Origin: Micromonospora sp. C28SCA-DRY-2
GTDB lineage: Bacteria; Actinomycetota; Actinomycetes; Mycobacteriales; Micromonosporaceae
Length of the DNA stretch: 64,000 bases
Direction of reading: 5' to 3'
Assembly (NCBI RefSeq): GCF_030519475.1
Contig: NZ_JAUMKD010000010.1
Location: 1 to 64,000 of the forward strand
Positions 44,228-52,075 of the stretch are shown piece by piece. Position 1 is the first letter of the stretch. Every line of letters begins with the position of its first letter. A program made the position numbers and the translations under genes. The notes under the pieces are model-generated. The model had not been told where the DNA came from. It made no database searches and saw nothing but the letters and a program-made list of their open reading frames with translations.

Positions 44228-46333
44228 GTGAGACGCCGAAACATCCTCATCGCACTGTCCACGCTCCTCGCCGTCAGCCTCGTCGCCACCCCGGCCAGCG
44301 CCCGACAGCAGGACACCCCCGCACCCCACCAGGTCACCGACCTCACCGTCGACCAGGCCGACGGATACGCCACCCTCGCCTGGCAGCCGGTCCCCGACGC
44401 CACCGACTACCAGATCGAACGCACCGCCGTCGACGCCACCGACACCCCCACCGGCCCGCCCACCATCGTCGGCATCTGGCGCCCCAACCGGCAGATCAAC
44501 CAGACCTCACCCACCTTCGCCGACGCCGGCTTCCACCCCGGCGACCGGTTCCGCTGGCGGGTCCGCGCCCGCATCGGCACCACCGAACAGCCCTGGTCCG
44601 AGCCCGTCGCCGGCACCACCACCGCACCCTGGGGCAACCCCGACACCCCGGGCGAACAGCTGCGCACCCAGTGGGAGACCACCCGCGCCGCCCAGTACAC
44701 CAGCGACACCGACGAGTACGCCTACACCGCCGCCATCGACCAACTCAGCGACCGGGTCCGCGTCGTCGAGATCGGCCGCACCGTCCGCGACCGGCCGATC
44801 AACATGTTCGTCATCGGATACCCGACCCCGCCGGCCACCCCGGCCGCCGTCGCCGCCACCGCACCGGTCGCCATCAACTGCAACGTCCACGGCAACGAAC
44901 CCGGCGACCGCGAAGCCTGCCTCATCATGGCCCGGCAACTCGCCTTCAGCACCGACCAGCGCGTCACCGACCTGCTCAGCCACACCACCGTCCTGATCGT
45001 GCCCACCATCAACGGTGACGGCCGCGCCGCCAACACCCGCGGCAACTCCACCGGCCAGGACCTCAACCGCGACTACTCGCTCATCCGCCAACCCGAGACC
45101 GCCGCGTACGTCGCCATGATCCGCGACTACCGGCCCGTCGCCGGCTACGACGGCCACGAGTACGGCAACTCCCGCGCCGGCGACCTGCCCATGCTGCCGC
45201 CCCGCCACCAGAACGTCGCCCAGTCCATCTTCGACGAGTCCCAGGACATGATCGAAGGGCACATGTACCGCGAGGGCGCCCAGGCCGGCTGGTGGGCCTG
45301 CCCCTACGGCTGCGAAGGCGGCGGCAACGTCGGCCTCAGCGAGGAAACCATCCTGCGCAACACCCTCGGCCTGAAGAACGTCGTCAACAGCCTGCTCGAA
45401 CTGCGCAGCTCCGGCGGCCAGACCCGACCCGACGAGGGCAACACCGCCAACAACCGGCGCCGCAAGACCTACTCGGCGCTGTGGACGTTCCACCAGTTCC
45501 TCGACTACCACCGCGCCCAACTGGCCGACATCACCACCGCCCGCGCCCAGGCCATCACCGGCCAGGCCGCCAACACCGGCCGGCTGGTCTTCCGCGGCTC
45601 CCGACCCATCCCCGCCCACCCGGCGCCGCACCCCGGCGACAGCCCACCACCGCTGGACGCCCCCCGACCCGACCTCATCCTCGACAACCCGCCGTGCGCC
45701 TACCGGCTCACCGAGGAGCAGTACCACGGCGCCCGCACCGACGGACCCGGCGGCACCGGCACCACCGTCGCCCAACGCCTCGCCGCGCACGGCTGGAAGG
45801 TCGTCAAGACCGGCGACAGCTACTACGTACCCCTCAACCAACCCGAACGCGGCCTCATCCCGCTGCTGCTCGACGCCCAGGGCGTGGAGAACCTCACCGA
45901 CGGCGAACGCGTCTACCCGACCCTCACCGGCAAGCGAACCGGACCCCTGACCGTCACCGGCTTCGCCTGCCTGGCCGGCGCCACCGTCACCGGCCCGGTC
46001 ACCGTCCGCCCCGGCGCCACCCTCGTCGCCACCGGCAGCACCATCACCGGCCCGGTCACCGCCACCGGCGCCGCCGGCGTCCTGCTCGCCGACAGCACCG
46101 TCACCGGCCCCGTCCGGATCACCGGCACCACCGACGCGATCTCCCTGATCGACGTCACCGTCACCGGCCCGGTCGACCTGGCCCGCAACACCACCGGCGC
46201 CGACACGCCGCTGCTCGCCGGCACCACCGTCCGCGGCCCGCTGACCTGCGCCGGCAACGCCCCCGCACCGATCAACCTCGGCATCACCAACACCGTCCAC
46301 GGACCCCGCACCGACCAGTGCGCGGCCCTGTGA
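44228..46333 (+). CDS. Secreted M14 zinc carboxypeptidase
   Basis: A 701-aa exported protein with the signal peptide RRRNILIALSTLLAVSLVATPASA. A fibronectin-like segment (residues ~30-120) precedes the M14 catalytic domain, where INCNVHGNEPGDREA supplies the HxxE zinc pair and GQDLNRDY a conserved family segment. The C-terminal ~140 residues are repeats of the type TVTGPVTV, likely a beta-helix. GTG at 44228 is chosen for GGAGG at 44219-44223; an upstream ATG at 44168 would precede the signal peptide with 20 residues. Confidence 0.87.
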   Translation: MRRRNILIALSTLLAVSLVATPASARQQDTPAPHQVTDLTVDQADGYATLAWQPVPDATDYQIERTAVDATDTPTGPPTIVGIWRPNRQINQTSPTFADAGFHPGDRFRWRVRARIGTTEQPWSEPVAGTTTAPWGNPDTPGEQLRTQWETTRAAQYTSDTDEYAYTAAIDQLSDRVRVVEIGRTVRDRPINMFVIGYPTPPATPAAVAATAPVAINCNVHGNEPGDREACLIMARQLAFSTDQRVTDLLSHTTVLIVPTINGDGRAANTRGNSTGQDLNRDYSLIRQPETAAYVAMIRDYRPVAGYDGHEYGNSRAGDLPMLPPRHQNVAQSIFDESQDMIEGHMYREGAQAGWWACPYGCEGGGNVGLSEETILRNTLGLKNVVNSLLELRSSGGQTRPDEGNTANNRRRKTYSALWTFHQFLDYHRAQLADITTARAQAITGQAANTGRLVFRGSRPIPAHPAPHPGDSPPPLDAPRPDLILDNPPCAYRLTEEQYHGARTDGPGGTGTTVAQRLAAHGWKVVKTGDSYYVPLNQPERGLIPLLLDAQGVENLTDGERVYPTLTGKRTGPLTVTGFACLAGATVTGPVTVRPGATLVATGSTITGPVTATGAAGVLLADSTVTGPVRITGTTDAISLIDVTVTGPVDLARNTTGADTPLLAGTTVRGPLTCAGNAPAPINLGITNTVHGPRTDQCAAL

Positions 46334-46350
46334 CACCCACCCGGTAACCC

Positions 46351-46391
46351 GGTGCCGGCAGGGCGGCGCGGCACGCCGCCCTGCCGGCACC
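46351..46391 (+). terminator. 18-bp terminator hairpin
   Basis: The arms 46351-46368 and 46374-46391 (GGTGCCGGCAGGGCGGCG and its complement) pair perfectly around CGGCA, 17 nt after the carboxypeptidase stop. It may reduce read-through into the fasciclin gene. Confidence 0.6.
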
Positions 46392-46413
46392 ACCACACCC
46401 CGTGGAGGCCGCC

Positions 46414-47046
46414 GTGCCGCACCCCCGCACCGCACCCGCCCTCGCCGCCGCGGCCCTGCTGCTCGCCGCCACCGCCTGCACCGCCGACGACAGCGCCCGC
46501 CCCGCGCCGGCCCCGGCCACCGCCGTCGCGGTCACCGGCCCGCTCTGCGCCGCCCTACCCACCGGCAGCGAACCCGGCAACCCCACCTTCCTCGCCGGCC
46601 AACCCGCCGAGGCGGCCCTGACCTGGATGCCCACCCTCACCACCTTCGAGGCGGCGCTACGCACCAGCGGCGCCCTCACCGGCCTCGACACCACCGGCGG
46701 GATCACCATCCTCGCGCCCACCGACGACGCCTTCGCCGCCAAGTTCTCCGACGACACCTGGGACACCCTGATGACCCGGGACCACCAGAAACTGCGCACC
46801 CTCGTCACCGCGCACCTCATCGCCGGCGCCCACACCGTCGACGAACTCGCCGCCGCCGGCACCACCCGCACCCTCGACGGCACCACCCTCACCGTCACCC
46901 GCACCGGCCCGACCACCCGCTTCGGCGGCAAGGCCGACGCCGTCTGCGCCGACTACCAGGCCGCCCGCGCCCGCATCCACATCGTCGACACCGTCCTCGG
47001 CCCCCTGCCCACCACCGCCGACGGCACCGGCCACCGCGCCCACTGA
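46414..47046 (+). CDS. Fasciclin (FAS1) domain lipoprotein
   Basis: A 210-aa surface lipoprotein. The N-terminal hydrophobic stretch ends in LLLAATAC, a lipobox with Cys near residue 26. The FAS1 domain (residues ~70-200) shows the H1 motif ITILAPTDDAFAA and the H2 motif ARIHIVDTVLGP. FAS1 proteins mediate adhesion; MPT70-like in actinobacteria. GTG at 46414 has GGAGG at 46404-46408. Confidence 0.88.
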   Translation: MPHPRTAPALAAAALLLAATACTADDSARPAPAPATAVAVTGPLCAALPTGSEPGNPTFLAGQPAEAALTWMPTLTTFEAALRTSGALTGLDTTGGITILAPTDDAFAAKFSDDTWDTLMTRDHQKLRTLVTAHLIAGAHTVDELAAAGTTRTLDGTTLTVTRTGPTTRFGGKADAVCADYQAARARIHIVDTVLGPLPTTADGTGHRAH

Positions 47047-47047
47047 G

Positions 47048-48064
47048 TCACCGCCGCGCCAGCACCAGCTCCGCCGTCTCCCACAACCCGGGCAGGTACG
47101 CCAGCACCGCGTCCGCCCGCCGCCGCCGATCCGCCGCCGACGCCACCCCCAGATCCGCCAACGCCGCCTCGAACAACGGCAGCAACCGCGCACCCCACTC
47201 CGGCGCGTCCGCCGCCAGGATCGCGTGACACCGGGCGTACGTCGCCAGGATCCAGAACATCGCCTCCCGATGCCACCCCGCCGCCACCAACGCCGCGCTG
47301 CCGTCCACCGCCACCACCCGCGCCGCCGGCGTGATGTCGGCACTGAAGAAGAACGGCGTCCGCGCCACCTCGGCCGCCACGTCGAACGTGCGCGCCAACC
47401 CGGCCAGATGCTCCCGCACCCGCGCCGGACCCACCCCGCCACCGTCCAACAGCGCCAACAGACCCGGATAGCGCCCCGCCAGCCCACATGCGGCCAGCAG
47501 CTGCGCCGCCCGCACGTAACGCCGCCGCACCGTCGGCTCGACCAACCCCGCCACCAGCGGCAGCACCGCCGTCAACGACGTCGGAAACAGCCACGCCGTC
47601 ACCTGCTCGTGCAACGGCGCCGCGGCGTCCAGCTCCCGCAACCCCCGCTCGACGCGCTCCCGCACCCCGGCACACCGCCGCCGCACCCACCGCGGCTCGG
47701 CGAACTCCGCCGCCACCCGCCGGTGCGCCGCCGCCAACCGCCCCGTCGGATCCGCCAGCACCGCGCCCGCCCGCACACACCCGGCGAACACGAACGACCC
47801 CAGCACCTCCTCCGGCGCACCCAGCTCCGCCCAGGTCAGGAACGTCACCTCCAGCAACACCCCGCCCCAGCGGAACTTGCCCAGCTTCCCGGCCGGCGCG
47901 TCCCGCACCACCAGCACGTCCACGTCCGACCACGGCGGCAGCACCGCGTCCGCGGGCATGCCCACCGTCGAACCACTGAGCAACGCGCCCCGCACACCCG
48001 GCTCCCGCGCCGCGTACTCCCGCACCCACCGGGCCGCCACCGCGCGCGCCGCGCCCACCCTCAC
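47048..48064 (-). CDS. Nucleotidyltransferase-domain protein coupled to a recombinase
   Basis: A 338-aa protein. The N-terminal Pol-beta-type nucleotidyltransferase core is visible: GALLSGSTVGM (GS motif, residues ~25-35) and PPWSDVDVLVV (catalytic DxD). The rest is helical and not recognised. GTG at 48064 overlaps the recombinase stop (GTGA), so translation is coupled. This could be a resistance-type nucleotidyltransferase or a toxin-like AMPylase; there is no adjacent HEPN or antitoxin. Function is open. Confidence 0.7.
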   Translation of the reverse strand: MRVGAARAVAARWVREYAAREPGVRGALLSGSTVGMPADAVLPPWSDVDVLVVRDAPAGKLGKFRWGGVLLEVTFLTWAELGAPEEVLGSFVFAGCVRAGAVLADPTGRLAAAHRRVAAEFAEPRWVRRRCAGVRERVERGLRELDAAAPLHEQVTAWLFPTSLTAVLPLVAGLVEPTVRRRYVRAAQLLAACGLAGRYPGLLALLDGGGVGPARVREHLAGLARTFDVAAEVARTPFFFSADITPAARVVAVDGSAALVAAGWHREAMFWILATYARCHAILAADAPEWGARLLPLFEAALADLGVASAADRRRRADAVLAYLPGLWETAELVLARR

Positions 48065-49065
48065 CGCGGCAGCTCCCCGCGCACCAGCCCCGCCAACACC
48101 CGGTTGGTGCGGTTGGCCCGCACCGCGTCCCGCTGCTGACCGGCCGTCACCTCGATGTACGCCTGCGACGACGCCAACGACGCGTGCCCCAGCAACCGCA
48201 TGATCTCCGCGGCGCTCGCGCCGTCCTCGGCCAACCGGGTCGCGAAGGTGTGCCGCAGCGCGTGCAACCGGGCCCCCGGCGGCACCCGGTCGGTGATGCC
48301 CGCCCGCCGGTAACATGACTCCACCAGGTACTGCAGCCCGCCCCGGCGCAGCGGCTCGCCGCGGCGGTCCACCAGCAGCGGCGCGTCCGGCCGCACCGTG
48401 CGCGCCCCGAACCGTCGGGCCCGGCTGTCCAGGTAGGCCACCAGCACCCCGTCCAGCTCCGGTTCGATCGGCACCACCCGCGGCCGCCCGCCCTTGCCCG
48501 CCACGTCGACGCGCCGCTCACCGGGCCGGCCCGCCAGCGAGCCCACCCGCAGCGCCAGCAGCTCCGACAGGCGCAACCCCGCGCAGAGCGCCAACGCCAG
48601 CACCGCCACGTCCCGCTCCGGCCACGGGTCACGCTGCCGGGCGTGCTCGCGGGCCACCGCGGTCAACAACTGCTCCGGAGTGTCCGCCCCGCGCAGCGGC
48701 TTGGGCCGGGGGAGCGGCGCCCGGGGCCGGTCCACCGCCGGCATCGGGTTGCCGCCCACCACCCCGTCGGCGACCAGGAAGGAGAAGAAACTGTTCCAGG
48801 TGGACCAGGCCCGGTGCACCGACGCCGCCGCGCGCGGGGCGGCGTACCGGGCGAACGCCGCGCGCATCAGCCGGGGAGTGAGGGCGCTGATGCGCAAAGC
48901 ATCCAGGGGGAGGGGAGGGGTGACCAGCTCGCCGGCCAGGGCCGCGACGGTGCGCAGGTCCCGCCGGTACGCCTCGAGCGTGTGCGGGGACGGCTTGCGG
49001 GTGGCCCGGGCGGTCAGGAACTCCTCGATCAGCTGTTGCACCGATTCGTCCTGTTTGTCATGCAT
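48061..49065 (-). CDS. Tyrosine recombinase (XerC/D-like integrase)
   Basis: A 334-aa site-specific recombinase. The N-terminal SAM-like domain spans residues ~10-130. The catalytic set is complete: Arg in CAGLRLSELLALR, Lys in VAGKGGRPRVVPI, HALRHTFATRL (HxxR), His in LGHASLASSQAYIEV with its Tyr nucleophile. ATG at 49065 lies inside a strong inverted repeat, and CATAAT (49073-49078, minus) 7 nt upstream is a likely -10. No tRNA attachment site is adjacent. Confidence 0.9.
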   Translation of the reverse strand: MHDKQDESVQQLIEEFLTARATRKPSPHTLEAYRRDLRTVAALAGELVTPPLPLDALRISALTPRLMRAAFARYAAPRAAASVHRAWSTWNSFFSFLVADGVVGGNPMPAVDRPRAPLPRPKPLRGADTPEQLLTAVAREHARQRDPWPERDVAVLALALCAGLRLSELLALRVGSLAGRPGERRVDVAGKGGRPRVVPIEPELDGVLVAYLDSRARRFGARTVRPDAPLLVDRRGEPLRRGGLQYLVESCYRRAGITDRVPPGARLHALRHTFATRLAEDGASAAEIMRLLGHASLASSQAYIEVTAGQQRDAVRANRTNRVLAGLVRGELPR

Positions 49066-49083
49066 AAGGGATATTATGCATGA
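49058..49083. promoter_or_regulatory. 10-bp-arm inverted repeat over the recombinase start
   Basis: TCATGCATAA (49058-49067), spacer GGGATA, TTATGCATGA (49074-49083) is perfect and very AT-rich for this genome. It covers the recombinase start codon and its probable -10, and lies 37 nt before the divergent AAA gene. An operator or recombinase-binding site is likely. Confidence 0.65.
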
Positions 49084-49119
49084 TTTTCGCGTTCGTCGAC
49101 AGCTCAGGGGAGGGCGCGG

Positions 49120-49657
49120 ATGCGACGGTACGTGCTGACCGGCGCTCCGGGAGCGGGCAAGACCAGCATCGCCGAGGAACTGCGCCGGCGGGGATATCCG
49201 GTCGTCGCCGAGGCGGCCACCCGACGTGATCGCGGCGGGGCAGGCCCGGGGCGTGGCCGAGCCGTGGGCGGAGCCGGACTTCGTCGAGGCCGTCACCCGG
49301 CTCCAGCGGGCGCGCCAGACCGGGGCACGCGGCCCGGTGCAGGTGTACGACCGCTCACCACTGTGCACGCTCGCGCTGGCCCGGTTCCTGCGCCGGCCGG
49401 TCGGCGAGGTGCTGGCGGCGGAGGTCGAGCGGGCGGCCCGGGAGGGGATCTACCAGCGCCGGGTGTTCCTGGTGCGGCCACTGGGTTTCGTCACGCCGAC
49501 GGCGGCCCGCCGGATCAGCTACACCGAGGCGCTGGAGTTCGCCCGCGTGCACGAGCGGGTGTACGCGGAGCACGGCTACCACCTGGTCGACGTCCCACCC
49601 GGCCCGGTCGAGCGACGCGCCGCCGCGGTGGCGGCGTACCTGGGACCGCCCCGGTGA
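49120..49657 (+). pseudogene. AAA_28-type ATP-binding kinase-like gene with one-base frameshift
   Basis: The first part (MRRYVLTGAPGAGKTSIAEE, Walker A; ATG 49120 after GGGGAGGG) is in one frame and the rest (DVIAAGQARGVAEPW, VYDRSPLCTLALARFL, FLVRPLGFVTPTAARRISY) is in another. Removing one C from CCC at 49220-49222 restores an unbroken 178-aa protein. Nothing else is damaged, so this is either a very young mutation or a sequencing error. The family is a small P-loop kinase-like ATPase of unknown substrate. Confidence 0.75.
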
Positions 49658-49683
49658 GGGAGGCCCGGATCCGGTTACTTGAC

Positions 49684-49697
49684 ATAATGTACATTAT
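49684..49697. promoter_or_regulatory. AT-rich perfect palindrome
   Basis: ATAATGTACATTAT is a perfect 14-bp palindrome; TTGACA (49679-49684) at its left edge looks like a -35 box. It follows the AAA gene and precedes transposon debris. It may be an operator that lost its gene. Confidence 0.4.
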
Positions 49698-49776
49698 CGA
49701 ATCGCTGCCGCTGGACGGATGACCTGGAACTTCACCCGGGTCAGCGGCACCGATGTTGTTCTCAACCGTCCTGAGC

Positions 49777-49935
49777 TGATGCGCCGCGGCGACCGGCAAG
49801 ACCACCGCGATCAAACAGCTGGGCCGGTTGCACGAACTGCGAGGCCGGGCCCGCTATCCCGGCGGCGACCGCACCCCCGTCGTCTACGTCACCGCCCCGC
49901 CGAACGGCTCACTGGCCGGCGCCAAGCCGTCCTGA
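49777..49935 (+). pseudogene. Remnant of a TniB-like transposition ATPase
   Basis: After a stop at 49777-49779 the frame reads CAAATGKTTAIKQLGRLHELRGR, then ARYPGGDRTPVVYVTAPPNG, ending at TGA 49935. This is the Walker A and following segment of TniB-type AAA proteins. The N-terminus and most of the protein are missing. Confidence 0.6.
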
Positions 49936-50042
49936 GACTCCGCGCCCCGCTCGCCAACGGCGACTTCGACCGTTACCGGACACTCCCACCTCGAAAAGAA
50001 CACCAGCGCAACCACCGGGCCCGCTACCGACTCGCTGCTTGA
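49920..50042 (+). pseudogene. Transposase C-terminal remnant, copy 1
   Basis: The frame reads RQAVLRLRAPLANGDFDRY, then EHQRNHRARYRLAA and stop. This matches the C-terminal AEAVLxLRALxxxGDFDxYWxYHLxxEHQR segment that I associate with ISKra4-type transposases. It starts inside the TniB remnant, so two elements have been joined. DNA similarity to copy 2 runs over 49921-50071. Confidence 0.6.
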
Positions 50043-50239
50043 TCTACCAGGCCGGTCCCAGCAATCTGCACCCGCCGCGCACCGTCCCCAGTCGAGCGCG
50101 AGCCGCCCGCAGGTGCGCCTTTCGCCCTTGAACAGCAGGCCCGCAACCTGCCCGCAGCCGCGCGATGTCCGCAACCCCCGGCCCAGTGGCGCGCCCAGGA
50201 GCGCGCGCACAACCGACAGATACGTCACAAGTGCGCGCT
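50043..50239. other. Decayed DNA between transposase tail and isomerase gene
   Basis: About 200 bp with no supported gene. CCCAGCAATCTGCAC at about 50057-50071 recurs as CCCAGCAATCCGCAC at 51230-51244 and could be the end of the insertion element. Nothing else recognised. Confidence 0.4.
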
Positions 50240-51013
50240 TTACGCGTTCGGGTCCCAGTCTGCGAGCTGCTCCATCGGCTCGGTGTCGCCGGTGGTCTCC
50301 AGGCCGTCGAGCGGGACGCGATCGTAGAAGTAGAGGACCATTTCGCTCGCTGTGCCTCGCATCGCCATGTCGCCCGGTTCCGCGTCGGCGGCGAGGTCGT
50401 CGCAGCGGACGCCGTCGGCGTTGAGGGTCAGGCGCCAGGAGCGGCCCTCGGTCGTGTGCAGGTCGATGGTCGCCGGCTTGAACGGCCAGGGGACGGTCGT
50501 CGCCGCGACGGTCGTCAGGAACTCGTCGACGCCCTCGACCGCGACGTCCGTCGGCAGCGGCTGTGCGGCCCCCTGGGTGAGCTGGGCGTCGTAGGTGTGG
50601 ACGGCGATCTCCTGGATCTGGTGCCGGGCCACGGCTCCGCTGGTCTCCGGGGCCTGCGAGCGGCCCCACCAGGTCCAGCAGCCGCGGTCCGGGCCGGCCT
50701 CGCGCATCGCGTCGAGCATGAGTGCGGTCGACTCGGCGAGCCAGGCGTCCAGGGCTTCGCGGTCGCGGGGCGCGGTCGGGGCGCCCTTCGGGTCCGTCCT
50801 AGCCGGGGGCTCAGCGCCCGGGCCCGCCGCGACGATGGCGGCCTGGCGGCGACGGCCGTCGCCGAGGTGCTGCGCCAGTTCGCGCAGCGTCCAGTCCGGG
50901 CAGGTCGGGACCTGAACGTCAAGGTCGGGGGCGGACGCGATCGCGGCGCGGAACGCGGCCGAGCGGTCTTCGATCAGCCGCAGGACCTCGGGGAACTCCA
51001 AGATGTTTTGCAC
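50240..51013 (-). CDS. Mycothiol-dependent maleylpyruvate isomerase-like protein
   Basis: A 257-aa DinB-fold protein. The N-terminal helix bundle has VPTCPDWTLRELAQHLGDGRRRQ, and QEIAVHTYDAQL lies in the middle; these His residues belong to the metal site of the MDMPI family. The C-terminal half carries the SCP2-like domain (RSWRLTLNADGVRCDD). Actinobacteria use such proteins in mycothiol-dependent conjugation or isomerisation. GTG at 51013. It is flanked on both sides by remnants of the same transposase type. Confidence 0.85.
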   Translation of the reverse strand: MQNILEFPEVLRLIEDRSAAFRAAIASAPDLDVQVPTCPDWTLRELAQHLGDGRRRQAAIVAAGPGAEPPARTDPKGAPTAPRDREALDAWLAESTALMLDAMREAGPDRGCWTWWGRSQAPETSGAVARHQIQEIAVHTYDAQLTQGAAQPLPTDVAVEGVDEFLTTVAATTVPWPFKPATIDLHTTEGRSWRLTLNADGVRCDDLAADAEPGDMAMRGTASEMVLYFYDRVPLDGLETTGDTEPMEQLADWDPNA

Positions 51014-51095
51014 GTCGGTTGTCTAGCACTGCGCTCCGGCCGCCGGGTAGCGAATTTGTCGGACGAACGCGTCGACGGCCGGGCGGAGCGCCGGC

Positions 51096-51244
51096 GCCGA
51101 AGCCGTCCTGAACTCCGCGCACTGCTCGCCAACGGCGACTTCGACCGCTACGGACCTACCATCTGAGCCAAGAGCACCAGCGCAACCACCAGGCCCGCTA
51201 CAACTCGCTGCTTGGCCCACGAAGTCACTCCCAGCAATCCGCAC
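51096..51244 (+). pseudogene. Transposase C-terminal remnant, copy 2
   Basis: It begins AEAVL, then needs two one-base corrections to read LRALLANGDFDRYWTYHLSQ and EHQRNHQARYNSLLG. It is in the same orientation as copy 1 and aligns to it across about 150 bp. With copy 1 it brackets the isomerase-like gene as imperfect direct repeats. Confidence 0.6.
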
Positions 51245-51274
51245 TCCTAGCCGGCGCTCCGGTCAGAAAACGGT

Positions 51275-51302
51275 TTGAGCGTTCCCCGCGCGCTCCCGTA
51301 GG
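51275..51302 (+). promoter_or_regulatory. Promoter of the DUF1062 gene
   Basis: TTGAGC (51275-51280) and TAGGTT (51297-51302) are 16 nt apart. They predict a start near 51309 and thus a ~200 nt leader before ATG 51509. Confidence 0.55.
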
Positions 51303-51308
51303 TTGCCG

Positions 51309-51508
51309 ACGGCCCGTCGCCGTGAAGACAGAGGACATAACCGCGTGACCCCGCCTGCTCTCTAGACCTGACACCTTCTTCCGCTCACCGGTAGCCGACG
51401 CTCCCGTCGGTTCCGCCGGGCTGCCCTCGTGCGCCCGGTCATGCAGCGTTCGAGGCCGCGCGTAATCGGCCTCGTGTCGGGTCTCGAGAGATCAGGTCTA
51501 GAGAGTTC
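51309..51508 (+). ncRNA. Structured leader with two mutually exclusive helices
   Basis: The 5' strand CTCTCTAGACCTGACAC (51358-51374) can pair in two ways. Helix A joins it to GTGTCGGGTCTCGAGAG (51474-51490): 15 Watson-Crick pairs, one G-U, one mismatch. Helix B joins 51358-51371 to TCAGGTCTAGAGAG (51492-51505): 14 perfect pairs. The two 3' partners are in a tandem 15-bp repeat (51480-51494 and 51495-51509, 13/15 identical), so only one can be used at a time. Helix B buries GAGAG just before the ATG; helix A leaves it free. Hairpins sit inside at 51395-51410, 51416-51438 and 51452-51473, the last abutting helix A. It matches no riboswitch class I know. Folding is read from sequence; switching is inferred. 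Confidence 0.65.
51322..51365 (+). CDS. Two tiny overlapping leader ORFs (8 and 6 codons)
   Basis: GTG 51322 to TGA 51348 encodes VKTEDITA. GTG 51345 (overlapping as GTGA) to TAG 51365 encodes VTPPAL and has GAGGA at 51331-51335 as a possible ribosome-binding site. The second stop lies inside the 5' strand of the switching helices, so a ribosome pausing there would free the downstream start. Translation is not proven. Confidence 0.35.
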
Positions 51509-52069
51509 ATGTCTTCACAACCTCATACCGTGCTGCCCTGGGTCGTTCGTCGGACCAGGCTGCCGCTGCTGTCGCTGCGCTGCGTGGACTGCCGGTCCGG
51601 GTCGGCCACCACCGGCGACGGCAGGTTCCGGGTCAACGCCAACGGCAACCTGCTGGACGTGTGGCTGCTGGTCCGCTGCGTGTCCTGCGATCGGACGAGC
51701 AAGCTCACCGTGCGTGAGCGGGCGCCGGTCACCTCCTTCGATCCGGCCGAGCTCCACGGCTACCACGTCAACGATCCGGCCCTGGTGGCCGCCAGGCTGC
51801 TGGATCCCCTGCTCGCCCGGCGCAACCGCTTCACGCTGGACTGGACGGACGCCTGGCGGCTGGACATCCCGTCGGCGTGGCGCGACGAGGCGTGGCCGGT
51901 CCGGGTGGAGGTCGTCTTCGAGGATCCGGTGCCGGTGCGCCCCGAGCGGCTCATCGCGCACGGGCTCGGCCTCAGCAGGAACGACGTACGGCGTCGGGTC
52001 AAGTGCGACGTTCCGCTGAGCCGTCGGACGAGCGCCGGATTCACGTTCACCGTGATGGCCGGCGACTAA
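51509..52069 (+). CDS. DUF1062 family protein
   Basis: A 186-aa protein recognised by LPWVVRRTRLPLLSLRC at the start, GDGRFRVNANGNLLDVWLL and FTLDWTDAWRLD. Two CxxC pairs (CVDC and CVSC) suggest a zinc ribbon. It is predicted soluble and its function is unknown. ATG at 51509 directly follows the switching leader, whose GAGAG (51501-51505) is the only ribosome-binding candidate. A strong terminator hairpin follows, so it is transcribed alone. Confidence 0.85.
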   Translation: MSSQPHTVLPWVVRRTRLPLLSLRCVDCRSGSATTGDGRFRVNANGNLLDVWLLVRCVSCDRTSKLTVRERAPVTSFDPAELHGYHVNDPALVAARLLDPLLARRNRFTLDWTDAWRLDIPSAWRDEAWPVRVEVVFEDPVPVRPERLIAHGLGLSRNDVRRRVKCDVPLSRRTSAGFTFTVMAGD

Positions 52070-52075
52070 CCGGCA

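Noticed and set aside
49719..50042. 107-aa open frame as an intact gene
   Set aside because: It joins unrelated debris; only the last ~41 codons resemble a transposase tail, so it is recorded as a remnant.
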